The notes beneath the pieces were generated by a model. It did not search any database. It worked only from the letters and a program-made list of their open reading frames with translations, and was not told where the DNA came from. This document shows, piece after piece, positions 44,574 through 53,745 of a DNA stretch of 64,000 nucleotides. The DNA comes from Chitinophagales bacterium (lineage in GTDB: Bacteria > Bacteroidota > Bacteroidia > Chitinophagales > LD1). Numbering within the stretch: position 1 is the first letter of the stretch; each line of letters opens with the position of its first letter. Both the position numbers and the translations under genes were made by a program. The stretch covers positions 115,697-179,696 of the forward strand of contig JAEUUZ010000023.1 in the NCBI GenBank assembly GCA_016786765.1. Direction: 5' to 3'.

Positions 44574-44623
44574 CGTTCCTTTTAAAAATAGACGGTCGGA
44601 AATCGTCTTAAAACATATTGTAA

Positions 44624-45181
44624 ATGAGCACAGTAAAATATACTCCGCGTCTTGCTACGCGTTACAAAGAGCAGATTGTACCTGCGTTGATGAAAAAATT
44701 CAACTACACTTCGGTGATGCAAGTACCACGTCTTCAAAAAATTTGTTTAAACCACGGTGTTAACGGAGCTACCTCAGATAAGAAGTTGGTAGATATCGCT
44801 GTACAGGAGATGACAACGATTGCTGGTCAGAAAGCAGTAGCTGCAAAATCAAGAAAAGCGATTTCAAACTTTAAATTGCGTGAGAACATGCCAATTGCGG
44901 CTCGTGTTACATTACGTCAAGAAAGAATGTTCGAATTCTTAGATCGTTTCATTTCAGTTTCATTACCTCGAGTTCGTGACTTCAAAGGAATCAACGCAAA
45001 AGGCTTTGACGGAAGAGGAAACTACAACATGGGTATTAAAGAGCAAATCATTTTCCCGGAGATTGATATCGATAAAGTAACCAAAATGGCGGGTATGGAC
45101 ATCACTTTCGTAACTACTGCGAAAACAGATGCTGAGGCTTATGCATTGTTGGAAGAACTTGGAATGCCTTTTAAAAAATAA
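44624..45181 (+). CDS. rplE: 50S ribosomal protein L5
   Basis: 185 residues. Start [25 protein letters not shown], middle [25 protein letters not shown], and [31 protein letters not shown]5 binds 5S rRNA and the P-site tRNA in the 50S central protuberance. First gene of the second ribosomal unit, with its own promoter 50 bases upstream; in the standard order it would directly follow rplX. Confidence 0.98.
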   Translation: MSTVKYTPRLATRYKEQIVPALMKKFNYTSVMQVPRLQKICLNHGVNGATSDKKLVDIAVQEMTTIAGQKAVAAKSRKAISNFKLRENMPIAARVTLRQERMFEFLDRFISVSLPRVRDFKGINAKGFDGRGNYNMGIKEQIIFPEIDIDKVTKMAGMDITFVTTAKTDAEAYALLEELGMPFKK

Positions 45182-45208
45182 TTTACACAATCTGTACAAA
45201 ATAAAGCA

Positions 45209-45478
45209 ATGGCAAAAAAATCAATAGAAGCAAGACAACGAAAACGCGAACGTTTAGTTGCTCAGTACGCAGACAAAAGAAAAGCATTGAAAGAAGCTGG
45301 TGAGTTGAGTTTGTTGGATAAATTACCAAAGAACTCTTCAAAAGTTAGACTTCGTAACAGATGTGCATTAACAGGTCGTCCAAGAGGTTATATCCGAATG
45401 TTCGGTATTTCTCGTATCACTTTCCGTGACTTGGCCAGCCAAGGTAAAATTCCTGGAGTTACTAAAGCTTCTTGGTAA
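45209..45478 (+). CDS. rpsN: 30S ribosomal protein S14
   Basis: 89 residues, the long zinc-free form: [31 protein letters not shown], without the CxxC pairs of the short zinc-binding form. S14 belongs to the 30S head near the A site. Between rplE and rpsH, standard spc order. Confidence 0.98.
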   Translation: MAKKSIEARQRKRERLVAQYADKRKALKEAGELSLLDKLPKNSSKVRLRNRCALTGRPRGYIRMFGISRITFRDLASQGKIPGVTKASW

Positions 45479-45513
45479 TCAAATCAGATCATTAACAAAG
45501 AAAATTAACCATT

Positions 45514-45918
45514 ATGGTATTAGATCCAATAGCAGATTATTTAACCCGAATCAGAAATGCTCAAGCAGCAAATCACCGTTTTGTGGAAATTCCTGCATCG
45601 AATTTGAAAAAGAAAATCACTGAAATCCTTTACGAAAAAGGATACATCTTGAAATACAAATTTGAAGATGAAGGTTTCGGTGGACAAGGAGTAATCAAAA
45701 TTGCATTGAAATATGATGCAGCTTCTAAAACTCCTGTAATTAAATCATTGAAGAGAGTATCAACTCCAGGTCTTCGTCAGTATTCAGGGTCACAAGTGAT
45801 TCCTCGTGTATTGAGTGGATTAGGAATTGCCATTCTTTCAACTCCTAAAGGAGTTATGACAGATAAAGAAGCTCGCGTACAAAACGTGGGTGGAGAGATT
45901 TTGTGTGAAGTATTCTAA
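45514..45918 (+). CDS. rpsH: 30S ribosomal protein S8
   Basis: 134 residues. Start DPIADYLTRIRNAQAANHRFVEIPAS, end IAILSTPKGVMTDKEARVQNVGGEILCEVF. Primary 16S rRNA binder in the 30S platform. In E. coli S8 represses the spc operon at the rplE-region mRNA; whether the small leader hairpin before rplE serves this here is not known. Confidence 0.98.
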   Translation: MVLDPIADYLTRIRNAQAANHRFVEIPASNLKKKITEILYEKGYILKYKFEDEGFGGQGVIKIALKYDAASKTPVIKSLKRVSTPGLRQYSGSQVIPRVLSGLGIAILSTPKGVMTDKEARVQNVGGEILCEVF

Positions 45919-45946
45919 TAAATTGAATTTTTAAAGATAAAGAGTT

Positions 45947-46504
45947 ATGTCACGTATCGGAAAAGCGCCTATCACATTGCCAGCCAAAGTAACTTTGGAG
46001 GTATTGAAAGGCAATGTCGTAAAAGTAAAAGGTCCTAAAGGTGAATTGCACCAAGCAATTGATCCGGATATCACTGTGAAAGTTGAAGGCAACACTGTAA
46101 CGTTAGATCGTGCTACAGAGCAAAAACGTCACAAAGCACTTCACGGAACTTACCGTTCCCTCATCAACAATATGGTGATTGGAGCCGGAGAAGGATTCAC
46201 ACGTGTGATGGAGTTGGTAGGGGTTGGTTATCGTGCAACAGTTACCGGACAGGTATTGGAGTTAGCATTAGGTTATTCTCACCCAATCGTTGTGCTTTTG
46301 CCAAAAGAAATCAGCGCTAGTGCAGAGCAATTGAAAGGACAAAATCCGAAAGTAACATTGTCTTGTGCAGACAAAGATTTGTTAGGATTAGTTTGTGCTA
46401 AAATCAGAGTTCAACGTAAACCGGAACCATACAAAGGAAAAGGTATTAAGTTCGAAGGTGAAGTACTAAGAAGAAAAGCAGGTAAGTCAGCATCTAAAAA
46501 ATAA
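45947..46504 (+). CDS. rplF: 50S ribosomal protein L6
   Basis: 185 residues. Start SRIGKAPITLPAKV, signature RVMELVGVGYRATVTG, end RVQRKPEPYKGKGIKFEGEVLRRKAGKSASKK. L6 binds 23S rRNA close to the sarcin-ricin loop and the factor-binding site. 28 bases after rpsH. Confidence 0.98.
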   Translation: MSRIGKAPITLPAKVTLEVLKGNVVKVKGPKGELHQAIDPDITVKVEGNTVTLDRATEQKRHKALHGTYRSLINNMVIGAGEGFTRVMELVGVGYRATVTGQVLELALGYSHPIVVLLPKEISASAEQLKGQNPKVTLSCADKDLLGLVCAKIRVQRKPEPYKGKGIKFEGEVLRRKAGKSASKK

Positions 46505-46531
46505 GTAGGTAGCAAATAAAAAAAAGGAATT

Positions 46532-46885
46532 ATGGGAACAAGTAAAGTATCCAGAAGACATAAAATCAGCAAACGTATCCGTGGTAAAATCTCCGGTACA
46601 CCGCAAAGACCTCGATTGGCAGTATTCAGAAGCAACGCTGAAATCTATGCGCAATTAATTGATGATACAACAGGTGTAACTGTGTTGTCTTCTTCTACTA
46701 AATCGAAAAGTTTTACAAGAACAGGAAATAAAGTAGAACAAGCAAAAACAGTAGGAACTGAAATCGCGAAATTAGCTTTGGCTAAAGAAATCACTGAAGT
46801 AGTGTTTGATCGTGGTGGATTTTTGTATCATGGTCGTGTGAAAGCATTGGCTGAAGGTGCTCGTGAAGGAGGCTTGAAATTCTAA
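46532..46885 (+). CDS. rplR: 50S ribosomal protein L18
   Basis: 117 residues. [28 protein letters not shown] at the start and [28 protein letters not shown] at the end are diagnostic. L18 binds 5S rRNA together with L5. 27 bases after rplF, standard order. Confidence 0.98.
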   Translation: MGTSKVSRRHKISKRIRGKISGTPQRPRLAVFRSNAEIYAQLIDDTTGVTVLSSSTKSKSFTRTGNKVEQAKTVGTEIAKLALAKEITEVVFDRGGFLYHGRVKALAEGAREGGLKF

Positions 46886-46911
46886 TTTTGAAATAATATC
46901 AATCAGATAAA

Positions 46912-47430
46912 ATGTCTAAAGGAAACATCCAAAAGTTCAAAGCAAGCGAACTTGAATTGAAAGAGAAAGTGGTAAACATCCGAAGAGTAACGAAAGTTAC
47001 GAAAGGAGGAAGAACGTTCAGTTTTTCTGCCACAGTAGTGATTGGAAATGGCGAAGGAATCGTAGGTGAAGGTTTAGGAAAAGCAAAAGAAGTTCAAGAA
47101 GCGATTCAAAAAGCGATTGACGATGCTAAGAAAAACCTAGTTAACGTGCCTTTGTTCAAAGGAACAATCCCTCACGTTCAACATGGCAAGTTCGGTGCAG
47201 CAAAAGTAATGTTGAAGCCTGCTTCACACGGAACTGGAGTAATTGCCGGGGGTAGTATGCGTGCGGTTTTGGAAAGTGCCGGTGTAAAAGACGTATTGGC
47301 AAAATCTTTGGGATCTGCAAACCCAAGCAACGTAATCAAGGCAACATTAGATGCATTGAGCCAGTTGCGTGATCCACACACAGTGGCACAAAACAGAAAA
47401 GTAGCAATGGAAGTAGTTTTTAAAGGATAA
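46912..47430 (+). CDS. rpsE: 30S ribosomal protein S5
   Basis: 172 residues. [34 protein letters not shown] is the double-stranded-RNA-binding S5 signature; the C-terminal half has [32 protein letters not shown]5 helps fidelity and helicase activity at the mRNA entry site. Standard position after rplR. Confidence 0.98.
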   Translation: MSKGNIQKFKASELELKEKVVNIRRVTKVTKGGRTFSFSATVVIGNGEGIVGEGLGKAKEVQEAIQKAIDDAKKNLVNVPLFKGTIPHVQHGKFGAAKVMLKPASHGTGVIAGGSMRAVLESAGVKDVLAKSLGSANPSNVIKATLDALSQLRDPHTVAQNRKVAMEVVFKG

Positions 47431-47441
47431 AAAATAAAATC

Positions 47442-47621
47442 ATGTCAAAAGTAAAAGTCACAAAAGTGAAAAGCACAATCGACAGAAATGAGCGTACTAA
47501 ACGCACTATGTTAGCATTAGGCTTAAACAAAATTGGCGATAGTAACGAGTTGGAAAATACTGCGTCTGTAGCTGGTATGGTGGCAAAAGTTGCCCATTTA
47601 TTGAAAATTGAAAATATCTAA
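47442..47621 (+). CDS. rpmD: 50S ribosomal protein L30
   Basis: 59 residues, read directly from the sequence between rpsE and rplO. It begins SKVKVTKVKSTIDRNERTKR and continues MLALGLNKIGDSNE and GMVAKVAHLLKI, the ferredoxin-like L30 fold with the usual RxxxxxTxxxLGL pattern. L30 binds 23S rRNA in the 50S subunit. Starts 11 bases after rpsE, so cotranscribed. Confidence 0.95.
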   Translation: MSKVKVTKVKSTIDRNERTKRTMLALGLNKIGDSNELENTASVAGMVAKVAHLLKIENI

Positions 47622-47681
47622 TGGATGAAGTTTTAGGTTAGTAATAGCCTCAAAACGGGAAACCGATAAACATTAATAATC

Positions 47682-48131
47682 ATGGAATTAAATAATCTAA
47701 AACCGGCATCAGGTTCTACTAAAGTAAAGAAAAGACTAGGTAGAGGAGAAGGTAGCAAAACAGGCGGAACAGCCGGTCGTGGTCACAAAGGTGCTCAGTC
47801 AAGATCTGGTTACAAAGCGAAAAAAGGTTTTGAAGGAGGTCAAATGCCTTTGCAAAGACGTCTACCAAAAGTAGGTTTCAAAAACTTTAGCCGCGTTGAA
47901 TTCGAGAAATTGAACTTAAGTAAATTGGAAGCTGTACTAGCGAAATATGCTTTAACTGAAATTACGGTAGAGAACTTGAGAGCAAATCGCTTATTGAGCA
48001 AAACAGAAAAAGTTAAAGTACTTGGAACTGGCGAATTAACATCTAAAGTAAATGTTTCAGTTCACGCTATCAGCGAAACTGCTAAACAGAAAATCGAAGC
48101 TTTGGGAGGAACAGTTACTATTGTAAAATAG
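47682..48131 (+). CDS. rplO: 50S ribosomal protein L15
   Basis: 149 residues. The basic start (LKPASGSTKVKKRLGRGEGSKTGGTAGRGHKGAQSRSG, shortened here to its pattern LxPxxGxxxxxKRxGRGxGS) penetrates 23S rRNA; then GGQMPLQRRLPKVGF. A late 50S assembly protein. Last ribosomal gene of the unit; a hairpin follows before secY. Confidence 0.98.
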   Translation: MELNNLKPASGSTKVKKRLGRGEGSKTGGTAGRGHKGAQSRSGYKAKKGFEGGQMPLQRRLPKVGFKNFSRVEFEKLNLSKLEAVLAKYALTEITVENLRANRLLSKTEKVKVLGTGELTSKVNVSVHAISETAKQKIEALGGTVTIVK

Positions 48132-48169
48132 TCAAATTGAACGTTATTGGTTTATAAAAAAAGCTATAC

Positions 48170-48196
48170 AAAGGATTTCTGAATAGAAATCCTTTC
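48170..48196 (+). terminator. hairpin between rplO and secY
   Basis: AAAGGATTTCT (48170-48180) pairs perfectly with AGAAATCCTTT (48185-48195), loop GAAT. Followed by CTTTG, so only a short T tract. It may be a partial terminator that lowers secY expression below the ribosomal genes. Confidence 0.6.
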
Positions 48197-48270
48197 TTTG
48201 CTAAATGTAAACTGATTGTTTTGATTGAGAGATATAACGAATTTTAGACGGAAAAATAGTATATATACAG

Positions 48271-49650
48271 ATGAAAAAATTTATTGAAACATTAAAAAAT
48301 ATTTGGAGTATTCAAGAGTTGCGTGAGCGAATTCTCTTGACACTTGGACTTGTATTAATTTATCGTCTTGGTACTTATATCGCCCTACCCGGTCTTGACC
48401 CAAATGGTATTGGTGAAGTTAACAAACAGGGTGGTTCTGGTATTTTAGGATTGGTTAATATTTTTGCAGGAGGAGCTTTTTCAAGAGCTTCTATTTTCGC
48501 ATTAGGAATCATGCCATATATATCGGCATCAATTGCCATTCAATTGTTGACGATGGTTGTTCCTCAGTTCCAAAAAATGCAGAAAGAAGGAGAGAGCGGC
48601 AGACGTCAGTTAAATCAATGGACAAGAATTTTAACTGTTGCGGTTACTTTAGTTCAAGCTTCTGCATATGTTGCTTATCTTACAGCTGTTGACGGTGCTG
48701 CAATCGTAATTTCTAAATCTTTATTCACTATTTCTACAATGGTAGTGCTTACTACTGGAACATTGTTTGTAATGTGGATGGGTGAAAAAATTACAGACAA
48801 GGGATTAGGTAATGGTATTTCTATCATCATCATGGTAGGTATTTTAGCGCGTTTCCCTGGTGCAATTATCCAAGAGGTTTCTTCTCGTTTAACATCTGGA
48901 GGTTTATTAGCATTCGCGTTAGAAGCCGCATTCTTGATTTTAATTGTAATGGCAGTTATACTTTTGGTTCAAGGTACACGTAGAATCCCTGTTCAATATG
49001 CAAAACGTCAAGTGGTACAATCTTCTTCATCATTTTTTGGAGGTAGAGCAACACAACAATCGTTTGCCGGTGAAGGTTCTCGTCAGTATCTTCCAATTAA
49101 GTTAAATGCAGCAGGAGTGATGCCGATTATCTTTGCACAAGCTATCATGTTCTTGCCAGCCACTATTGCACAGTTTGTACCTGGTGTAAATCAAAACAAC
49201 GATTTCATTATGGCATTATCTGACATCAGAGGGTTTTGGTACAATGCATTAAATCTAGTTTTGATTGTTGCTTTTACGTTTTTTTATACTGCATTGATTG
49301 TTAATCCTACACAAATGAGCGATGAAATGAAACGCAGTAATGGGTTTATTCCAGGTGTTACACCTGGTCAAAAAACTGCAGAATTCATCGATGCTGTTGT
49401 TTCCCGTATTACCTTCCCGGGTGCAGTGTTTTTAGGTATCATTGCTATTATGCCTTCTTTGGTTATGTTGTTTGGCGTTGACCAGTCATTTGCTTTGTTT
49501 TTTGGAGGTTCTTCACTTATTATCATGGTGGGTGTAATTTTAGATACACTTCAATCTATTGATACATATCTTTTGAATAAACATTATGATGGTCTTTCTT
49601 CTGCAGGGAGAATTCGTGGTCGTCAGTCTTTTGCAGACCAAAGCATATAA
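48271..49650 (+). CDS. secY: protein translocase subunit SecY
   Basis: 459 residues, ten membrane helices. Channel of the Sec translocon. Start MKKFIETLKNIWSIQELRERILLTLGLVLIYRLGTYIALPG; then SIFALGIMPYISASIAIQLLT, the EGESGRRQLNQWTR loop, and NPTQMSDEMKRSNGFIPGVTPG before helix 9. 139 bases separate it from rplO, with a hairpin between them. map follows after its own terminator. Confidence 0.98.
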   Translation: MKKFIETLKNIWSIQELRERILLTLGLVLIYRLGTYIALPGLDPNGIGEVNKQGGSGILGLVNIFAGGAFSRASIFALGIMPYISASIAIQLLTMVVPQFQKMQKEGESGRRQLNQWTRILTVAVTLVQASAYVAYLTAVDGAAIVISKSLFTISTMVVLTTGTLFVMWMGEKITDKGLGNGISIIIMVGILARFPGAIIQEVSSRLTSGGLLAFALEAAFLILIVMAVILLVQGTRRIPVQYAKRQVVQSSSSFFGGRATQQSFAGEGSRQYLPIKLNAAGVMPIIFAQAIMFLPATIAQFVPGVNQNNDFIMALSDIRGFWYNALNLVLIVAFTFFYTALIVNPTQMSDEMKRSNGFIPGVTPGQKTAEFIDAVVSRITFPGAVFLGIIAIMPSLVMLFGVDQSFALFFGGSSLIIMVGVILDTLQSIDTYLLNKHYDGLSSAGRIRGRQSFADQSI

Positions 49651-49675
49651 GAAAATTAAAGTCTATAAAACAATA

Positions 49676-49703
49676 AGGTTTCCCTTGGGAGACCTTTTTT
49701 TTT
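49676..49703 (+). terminator. intrinsic terminator after secY
   Basis: AGGTTTCCC (49676-49684) pairs with GGGAGACCT (49687-49695, one G-T pair) and runs into nine T residues to 49703. It ends only 11 bases before the map start, so map depends on readthrough or on a promoter I did not find. Confidence 0.75.
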
Positions 49704-49714
49704 AATTCGGGATT

Positions 49715-50518
49715 ATGGGGAAAATTATCATCAAAACGGAAGAAGAAGTAGCCATTATAAAAGCTAATGGGGAGATATTGGCCGGTGCACTTGCAGAAGC
49801 CGCTAAGGTATTGAAACCCGGAGTAAATGGATTGTTGTTAGATAAAATTGTTGAGCAATATATTTTGGATCATGGAGCAAAACCTTCTTTCAAAGGACTT
49901 TATGGTTTCCCTGCAAGTGTTTGTATAAGCATTAACGAAGATGTTGTGCATGGTATTCCTAATGCACGTTTAATCAAAGAAGGTGATATTGTTTCAATGG
50001 ATGCCGGTGTATTCAAAAACGAATTTCATGCAGATAGTGCTTATACTATTGCTATGAAAGGTGTTGCTGAACCAACGCTTAAACTCATGCAAGTAACACG
50101 TGAATCACTCTACCTTGGTATTGAAGTAGCTATTGCTGGGTGCAAAACTGGTGATATAGGTTTTGCTATCCAAGAGTACTGTGAAATAAAAAACAAATAC
50201 AAATGTGTTCGTGAATTAGTTGGACATGGTTTAGGTCGCTCTTTGCATGAAGATCCTCAAGTTCCAAATTATGGTAAACGCGATAAAGGAGATGTTCTTC
50301 CCGAGAATTGTGTTATTGCCATTGAGCCAATGATAAATCTCGGTAGGAAGGATGTTTATACCAAGTCAGACAAGTGGACCATTGCCACTCAAGATCATAA
50401 GCCTTCTGCTCATTACGAGCATACCATTTGTATAAAACACAACAAATCAGTTCAACTTACTTCTTTTGAACCCATTGAGTCGGCTATCCGCGCTAACGCG
50501 GAATTACAATCGCTGTAG
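49715..50518 (+). CDS. map: methionine aminopeptidase, type I
   Basis: 267 residues. Removes the initiator Met from nascent proteins. Metal ligands are in SMDAGVFKNEFHADSAYT (two Asp), VGHGLGRSLHEDP (His), AIEPMINLG (Glu) and HYEHTICI (Glu). No N-terminal zinc finger, so type Ia. In many Bacteroidota it is followed by infA and rpmJ-rpsM-rpsK-rpsD-rpoA-rplQ; none of these follow here. Confidence 0.97.
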   Translation: MGKIIIKTEEEVAIIKANGEILAGALAEAAKVLKPGVNGLLLDKIVEQYILDHGAKPSFKGLYGFPASVCISINEDVVHGIPNARLIKEGDIVSMDAGVFKNEFHADSAYTIAMKGVAEPTLKLMQVTRESLYLGIEVAIAGCKTGDIGFAIQEYCEIKNKYKCVRELVGHGLGRSLHEDPQVPNYGKRDKGDVLPENCVIAIEPMINLGRKDVYTKSDKWTIATQDHKPSAHYEHTICIKHNKSVQLTSFEPIESAIRANAELQSL

Positions 50519-51010
50519 TGTAATTAGGACGATTTTTGCATCCCTTTTTAAGGGGGAATCTATCTATTTTTTTGACCTCTCAGATAAATTCAACGATTAC
50601 TCCAGGAAGCGTTTTAGTCTATTTATACATTATTTTCTACTTCCATTCTTTGGCATATTAATTGTCTTGTTAACAAAAGCAGTGTGCTTATAAAACGTTC
50701 CACATAGGGTTGTTTTGGAATCTTATTGCTGATTATTGCGTATTGATAATTAAAAACATCTTTTATGTCGTACAAAGAATATGAACGAATGATGGTAATC
50801 GAAAATGTTTGGGTGCCTGTTGTAAAGGCGGCACTTTTTATTGGCGGACTAATAGTGTTCATTGTTGTTTTTGTTTAGGTAAACCAGTAGAAGACTAGTT
50901 ATTGCCTTTTTGATACTATTCTGCTGACAGTTAATTCTGATCGGTGAGTTTGCGCTGTATTCTTTTTTGGTATTTATTTCGATACTTTCGATTTCAAATT
51001 CCAAGAAATA
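50519..51010. other. intergenic region between map and rpiB
   Basis: 492 bases. A short stem CCCTT/AAGGG (50542-50554) and a T run at 50566-50573 may weakly end the map transcript. A small open frame for a 37-residue membrane peptide lies at 50765-50878. Nothing else is supported. Confidence 0.5.
50765..50878 (+). CDS. possible 37-residue single-span membrane protein
   Basis: The frame reads SYKEYERMMVIENVWVPVV then a hydrophobic helix KAALFIGGLIVFIVVFV, ending at TAG. The layout of charged N-terminal half and one C-terminal membrane helix is typical of small regulatory membrane proteins. It sits alone in an otherwise empty 492-base gap. No family recognised, and an ORF of this size can arise by chance. 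Confidence 0.35.
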   Translation: MSYKEYERMMVIENVWVPVVKAALFIGGLIVFIVVFV

Positions 51011-51439
51011 ATGCGAATAATATTAGCCGGAGACCATGCTGGGTTTAGTTATAAAAAAATACTTTTGGACCATCTTCAAGCCAATAGTTATAAGGTAGAA
51101 GACACTGGAGCTTTCAGTGAGGAGTCGTGTGATTATCCAGATTTTATCCATCCAGCAGCAGAAAAAATAGTACAAGGTTTTTTTGATTTTGGTGTTTTCT
51201 TTTGTGGAAGTGCCAATGGTGTTGCCATCACGGCTAACAAACATCGCGATATTCGCGCAGCTATTTGTTGGAACAACGAACTTGCAGAACTCGCTCGTTT
51301 GCACAATAATGCCAATGTGATTTGTATTCCGTGTCGATTTGTTTCGCTTGAAAGTACAATCGAGATGGTTGATTTATTTATTCAAACAAAATTTGAAGGA
51401 GGCCGACATGAAAGACGCGTGAGTAAAATACCTTGCTAG
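51011..51439 (+). CDS. rpiB: ribose-5-phosphate isomerase B
   Basis: 142 residues, the usual size. Interconverts ribose 5-phosphate and ribulose 5-phosphate in the pentose phosphate pathway. Start MRIILAGDHAGFSYKKILLDHL; GVFFCGSANGVAITANKHRDIRAAICWNNELAELARLHNNANVICIPCRF contains the catalytic Cys (FCGSANG) and the R-N-N-A phosphate-binding segment. The E1 gene begins 62 bases after its stop. Confidence 0.95.
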   Translation: MRIILAGDHAGFSYKKILLDHLQANSYKVEDTGAFSEESCDYPDFIHPAAEKIVQGFFDFGVFFCGSANGVAITANKHRDIRAAICWNNELAELARLHNNANVICIPCRFVSLESTIEMVDLFIQTKFEGGRHERRVSKIPC

Positions 51440-51501
51440 TTTTACATTCCAAAATTCAACTATTTTCTGCTTCAAATAATTCGAAAATTCTCAAACCTGT
51501 T

Positions 51502-53493
51502 ATGCACTTTCAGCGAAAGGACCTCACGAACGAACAACTCGTGCAACTTTATAAGCAAATTTTATTCCCTCGTGTAATCGAAGAGAGAATGCTCATCTAT
51601 CTTCGGCAAGGTAGAGTGAGTAAATGGTTTTCCGGTATTGGTCAAGAAGCAATATCTGTTGGTGTTACTGCTGCACTTCATGCCGATGAATACATTTGTC
51701 CTTTACACCGAAATCTGGGTGTTTTTACTACCCGAAATTGTGATTTAGTTCAGTTGTTTGCTCAATTCCAAGGTAAGTTGGAAGGGTTCTCAAAGGGTCG
51801 CGAACGTTCATTTCATTTTGGCACGAACGAACATCATATTGTTGGCATGATTTCCCATCTTGGTCCTCAATTATGTGTTGGCGATGGAATAGCCTTGGCT
51901 TCGAAATTAAAGAAAGAAAATAAGATAACGGTTGCCTTTACCGGAGATGGCGGTACAAGTGAAGGCGACTTTCACGAAGCCTGCAACATAGCTTCCGTGT
52001 GGGATTTGCCTATTATAATTCTGATTGAAAACAATGGATATGGTTTATCTACCCCAACCAACGAGCAGTTTAAATGTGAACAATTAGCTGATAGAGCTAA
52101 GGGCTATGGTATGAAAGGATTAACTATCGATGGAAATAACATTCTTGAAGTTTATCATACAGTTAATGCATTAGCAGAAGAAATGCGAAGTAATCCGCAT
52201 CCGGTTTTATTAGAGTGTATGACATTTAGAATGCGCGGACATGAAGAAGCTTCTGGTGTTAAATATGTGCCCAAAGAACTGTTCGACATTTGGGAGAAAA
52301 AAGACCCTTTATCCAATTATGAAAATTGGCTTATTGAAGAAGGTGTAATATCTCCCGATTATCCGCATATGCTTCGTGAATCTATGGTTACAGAAATTTG
52401 CAACGCATTTGATGAAGCCGATGCATTGCCGGATATAGTGCCAGATACTGCAACTGAGATAAGTGATTTGTATGCTCCTTATTCTGCTGATAGCAGCATC
52501 GAATTAAATTCATCAAACATTGTCCCTACAAAGAAAATGCGATTTGTAGATGCTGTTTCTGAAGGACTAAAACAGTCTATGGAAGAGCATAGTAATTTAG
52601 TGGTCATGGGGCAAGATGTTGCAGAGTATGGTGGCGTTTTCAAAATTACAGATGGATTTGTAAATCTATTTGGCAAAGAGAGGGTGCGAAATACGCCTAT
52701 CTGCGAGAGTGGAGTGCTAAGTGCAGCTTTAGGAATGAGTGTGAAGAACATGAAAACAGTTGTCGAGATGCAATTTGCTGATTTTGTAAGCACGGGGTTT
52801 AATCCAATTGTAAACAATTTGGCAAAATCGCAATATCGATGGGGGCAAAATGCTGATGTAGTGGTTAGAATGCCTACCGGTGCAGGAGTGGGTGCCGGCC
52901 CCTTTCATTCCCAGTCTAACGAGGCGTGGTTCTTTCATACTCCTGGCTTAAAGATTGTATATCCTTCTTCTCCTATCGATGCAAAAGGACTTTTGATTGC
53001 TGCCATTAACGACCCAAATCCAGTGATGTTCTTTGAACACAAACTTCTTTACAGAAGTATTGAAGGCGAGGTGCCGGAGCAATATTATGAAGTGCCAATT
53101 GGGAAAGCGAGCTGGGTAAATGAAGGTGAGGACATTTCCATTATTGCCTATGGTGCATCAGTACATTGGGCATTAAGTATAACGCATGAGTTGAAAGATA
53201 TCAGTTTCGATATTCTTGATTTAAGAACACTTTTGCCCTTAGATTATGAAGCCATAAAAAAAACAGTAAAGAAAACAGGCAAGGTGTTAGTGGTTCACGA
53301 AGATACGCTGATTGGAGGTATAGGTGCAGAGATTGCAGCCCATATAAATGAACACCTTTTCGAATATCTAGATGCACCTGTCATTCGCTGTGCGTCTATA
53401 GATACACCGGTTCCTTTCGCAGTTGCTTTGGAAAATAATTTCTTGGCAAAGGCAAGGTTAAAGGAAGCAATCGATAAGCTAATCAGTTATTGA
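51502..53493 (+). CDS. fused E1 alpha-beta thiamine-dependent dehydrogenase (2-oxoacid type)
   Basis: 663 residues from ATG 51502; the open frame reaches TTG at 51433, but the extension is not conserved-looking and overlaps the end of rpiB. The N-terminal half is E1 alpha with the thiamine diphosphate motif GDGGTSEGDFHEACNIASVWDLPIIILIENN. The C-terminal half is E1 beta: RFVDAVSEGLKQSMEEH, VMGQDVAEYGGVFKITDG, NTPICESGVLSAALGMS. It oxidatively decarboxylates pyruvate or branched-chain 2-oxoacids and passes the acyl group to E2. In most bacteria alpha and beta are separate; the fusion is frequent in Bacteroidota. E2 and E3 genes are absent here, so substrate is not settled. Confidence 0.9.
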   Translation: MHFQRKDLTNEQLVQLYKQILFPRVIEERMLIYLRQGRVSKWFSGIGQEAISVGVTAALHADEYICPLHRNLGVFTTRNCDLVQLFAQFQGKLEGFSKGRERSFHFGTNEHHIVGMISHLGPQLCVGDGIALASKLKKENKITVAFTGDGGTSEGDFHEACNIASVWDLPIIILIENNGYGLSTPTNEQFKCEQLADRAKGYGMKGLTIDGNNILEVYHTVNALAEEMRSNPHPVLLECMTFRMRGHEEASGVKYVPKELFDIWEKKDPLSNYENWLIEEGVISPDYPHMLRESMVTEICNAFDEADALPDIVPDTATEISDLYAPYSADSSIELNSSNIVPTKKMRFVDAVSEGLKQSMEEHSNLVVMGQDVAEYGGVFKITDGFVNLFGKERVRNTPICESGVLSAALGMSVKNMKTVVEMQFADFVSTGFNPIVNNLAKSQYRWGQNADVVVRMPTGAGVGAGPFHSQSNEAWFFHTPGLKIVYPSSPIDAKGLLIAAINDPNPVMFFEHKLLYRSIEGEVPEQYYEVPIGKASWVNEGEDISIIAYGASVHWALSITHELKDISFDILDLRTLLPLDYEAIKKTVKKTGKVLVVHEDTLIGGIGAEIAAHINEHLFEYLDAPVIRCASIDTPVPFAVALENNFLAKARLKEAIDKLISY

Positions 53494-53714
53494 TTGATTT
53501 TTGAATTTGTTAAACTTCACTTCGATTATTGGGCACCTGGTTATACGAATAGCCTTTACTAGTCTTTTTTAATAGACGTTACTTAATCTCCTTATAATCA
53601 TATTATTGTATATGCTTCGTGTTGTTTACTACGGGAGTTGGTTGAATTTATAAATGATTGGGGAATAGCTTATACGAAAGTTAAGCTTCTAAGTTATGCA
53701 CTTTGTATAAACAA
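53494..53714. other. AT-rich intergenic region before the adhesin promoter
   Basis: No gene, RNA or clear repeat seen in these 221 bases. The rest of the gap, from 53746 to 53989, is the leader of the adhesin mRNA. Confidence 0.4.
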
Positions 53715-53745
53715 TTTGGAATTGTGAAAAAATGCAATAATTTTG
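53715..53745 (+). promoter_or_regulatory. promoter of the giant adhesin gene, Bacteroidota type
   Basis: TTTG at 53715-53718, exactly 19 bases, then TAATTTTG at 53738-53745: a perfect TTTG-N19-TAnnTTTG match. No DnaA-box-like spacer, unlike the ribosomal promoters. Start of transcription expected at about 53752. Confidence 0.8.

Noticed and set aside
9888..44623. 34.7 kb block as an integrated mobile element
   Set aside because: It carries essential genes (atpA, glmS, rpoD, dut, purD) and no transposase, integrase or phage gene; its base composition looks like the rest of the window.
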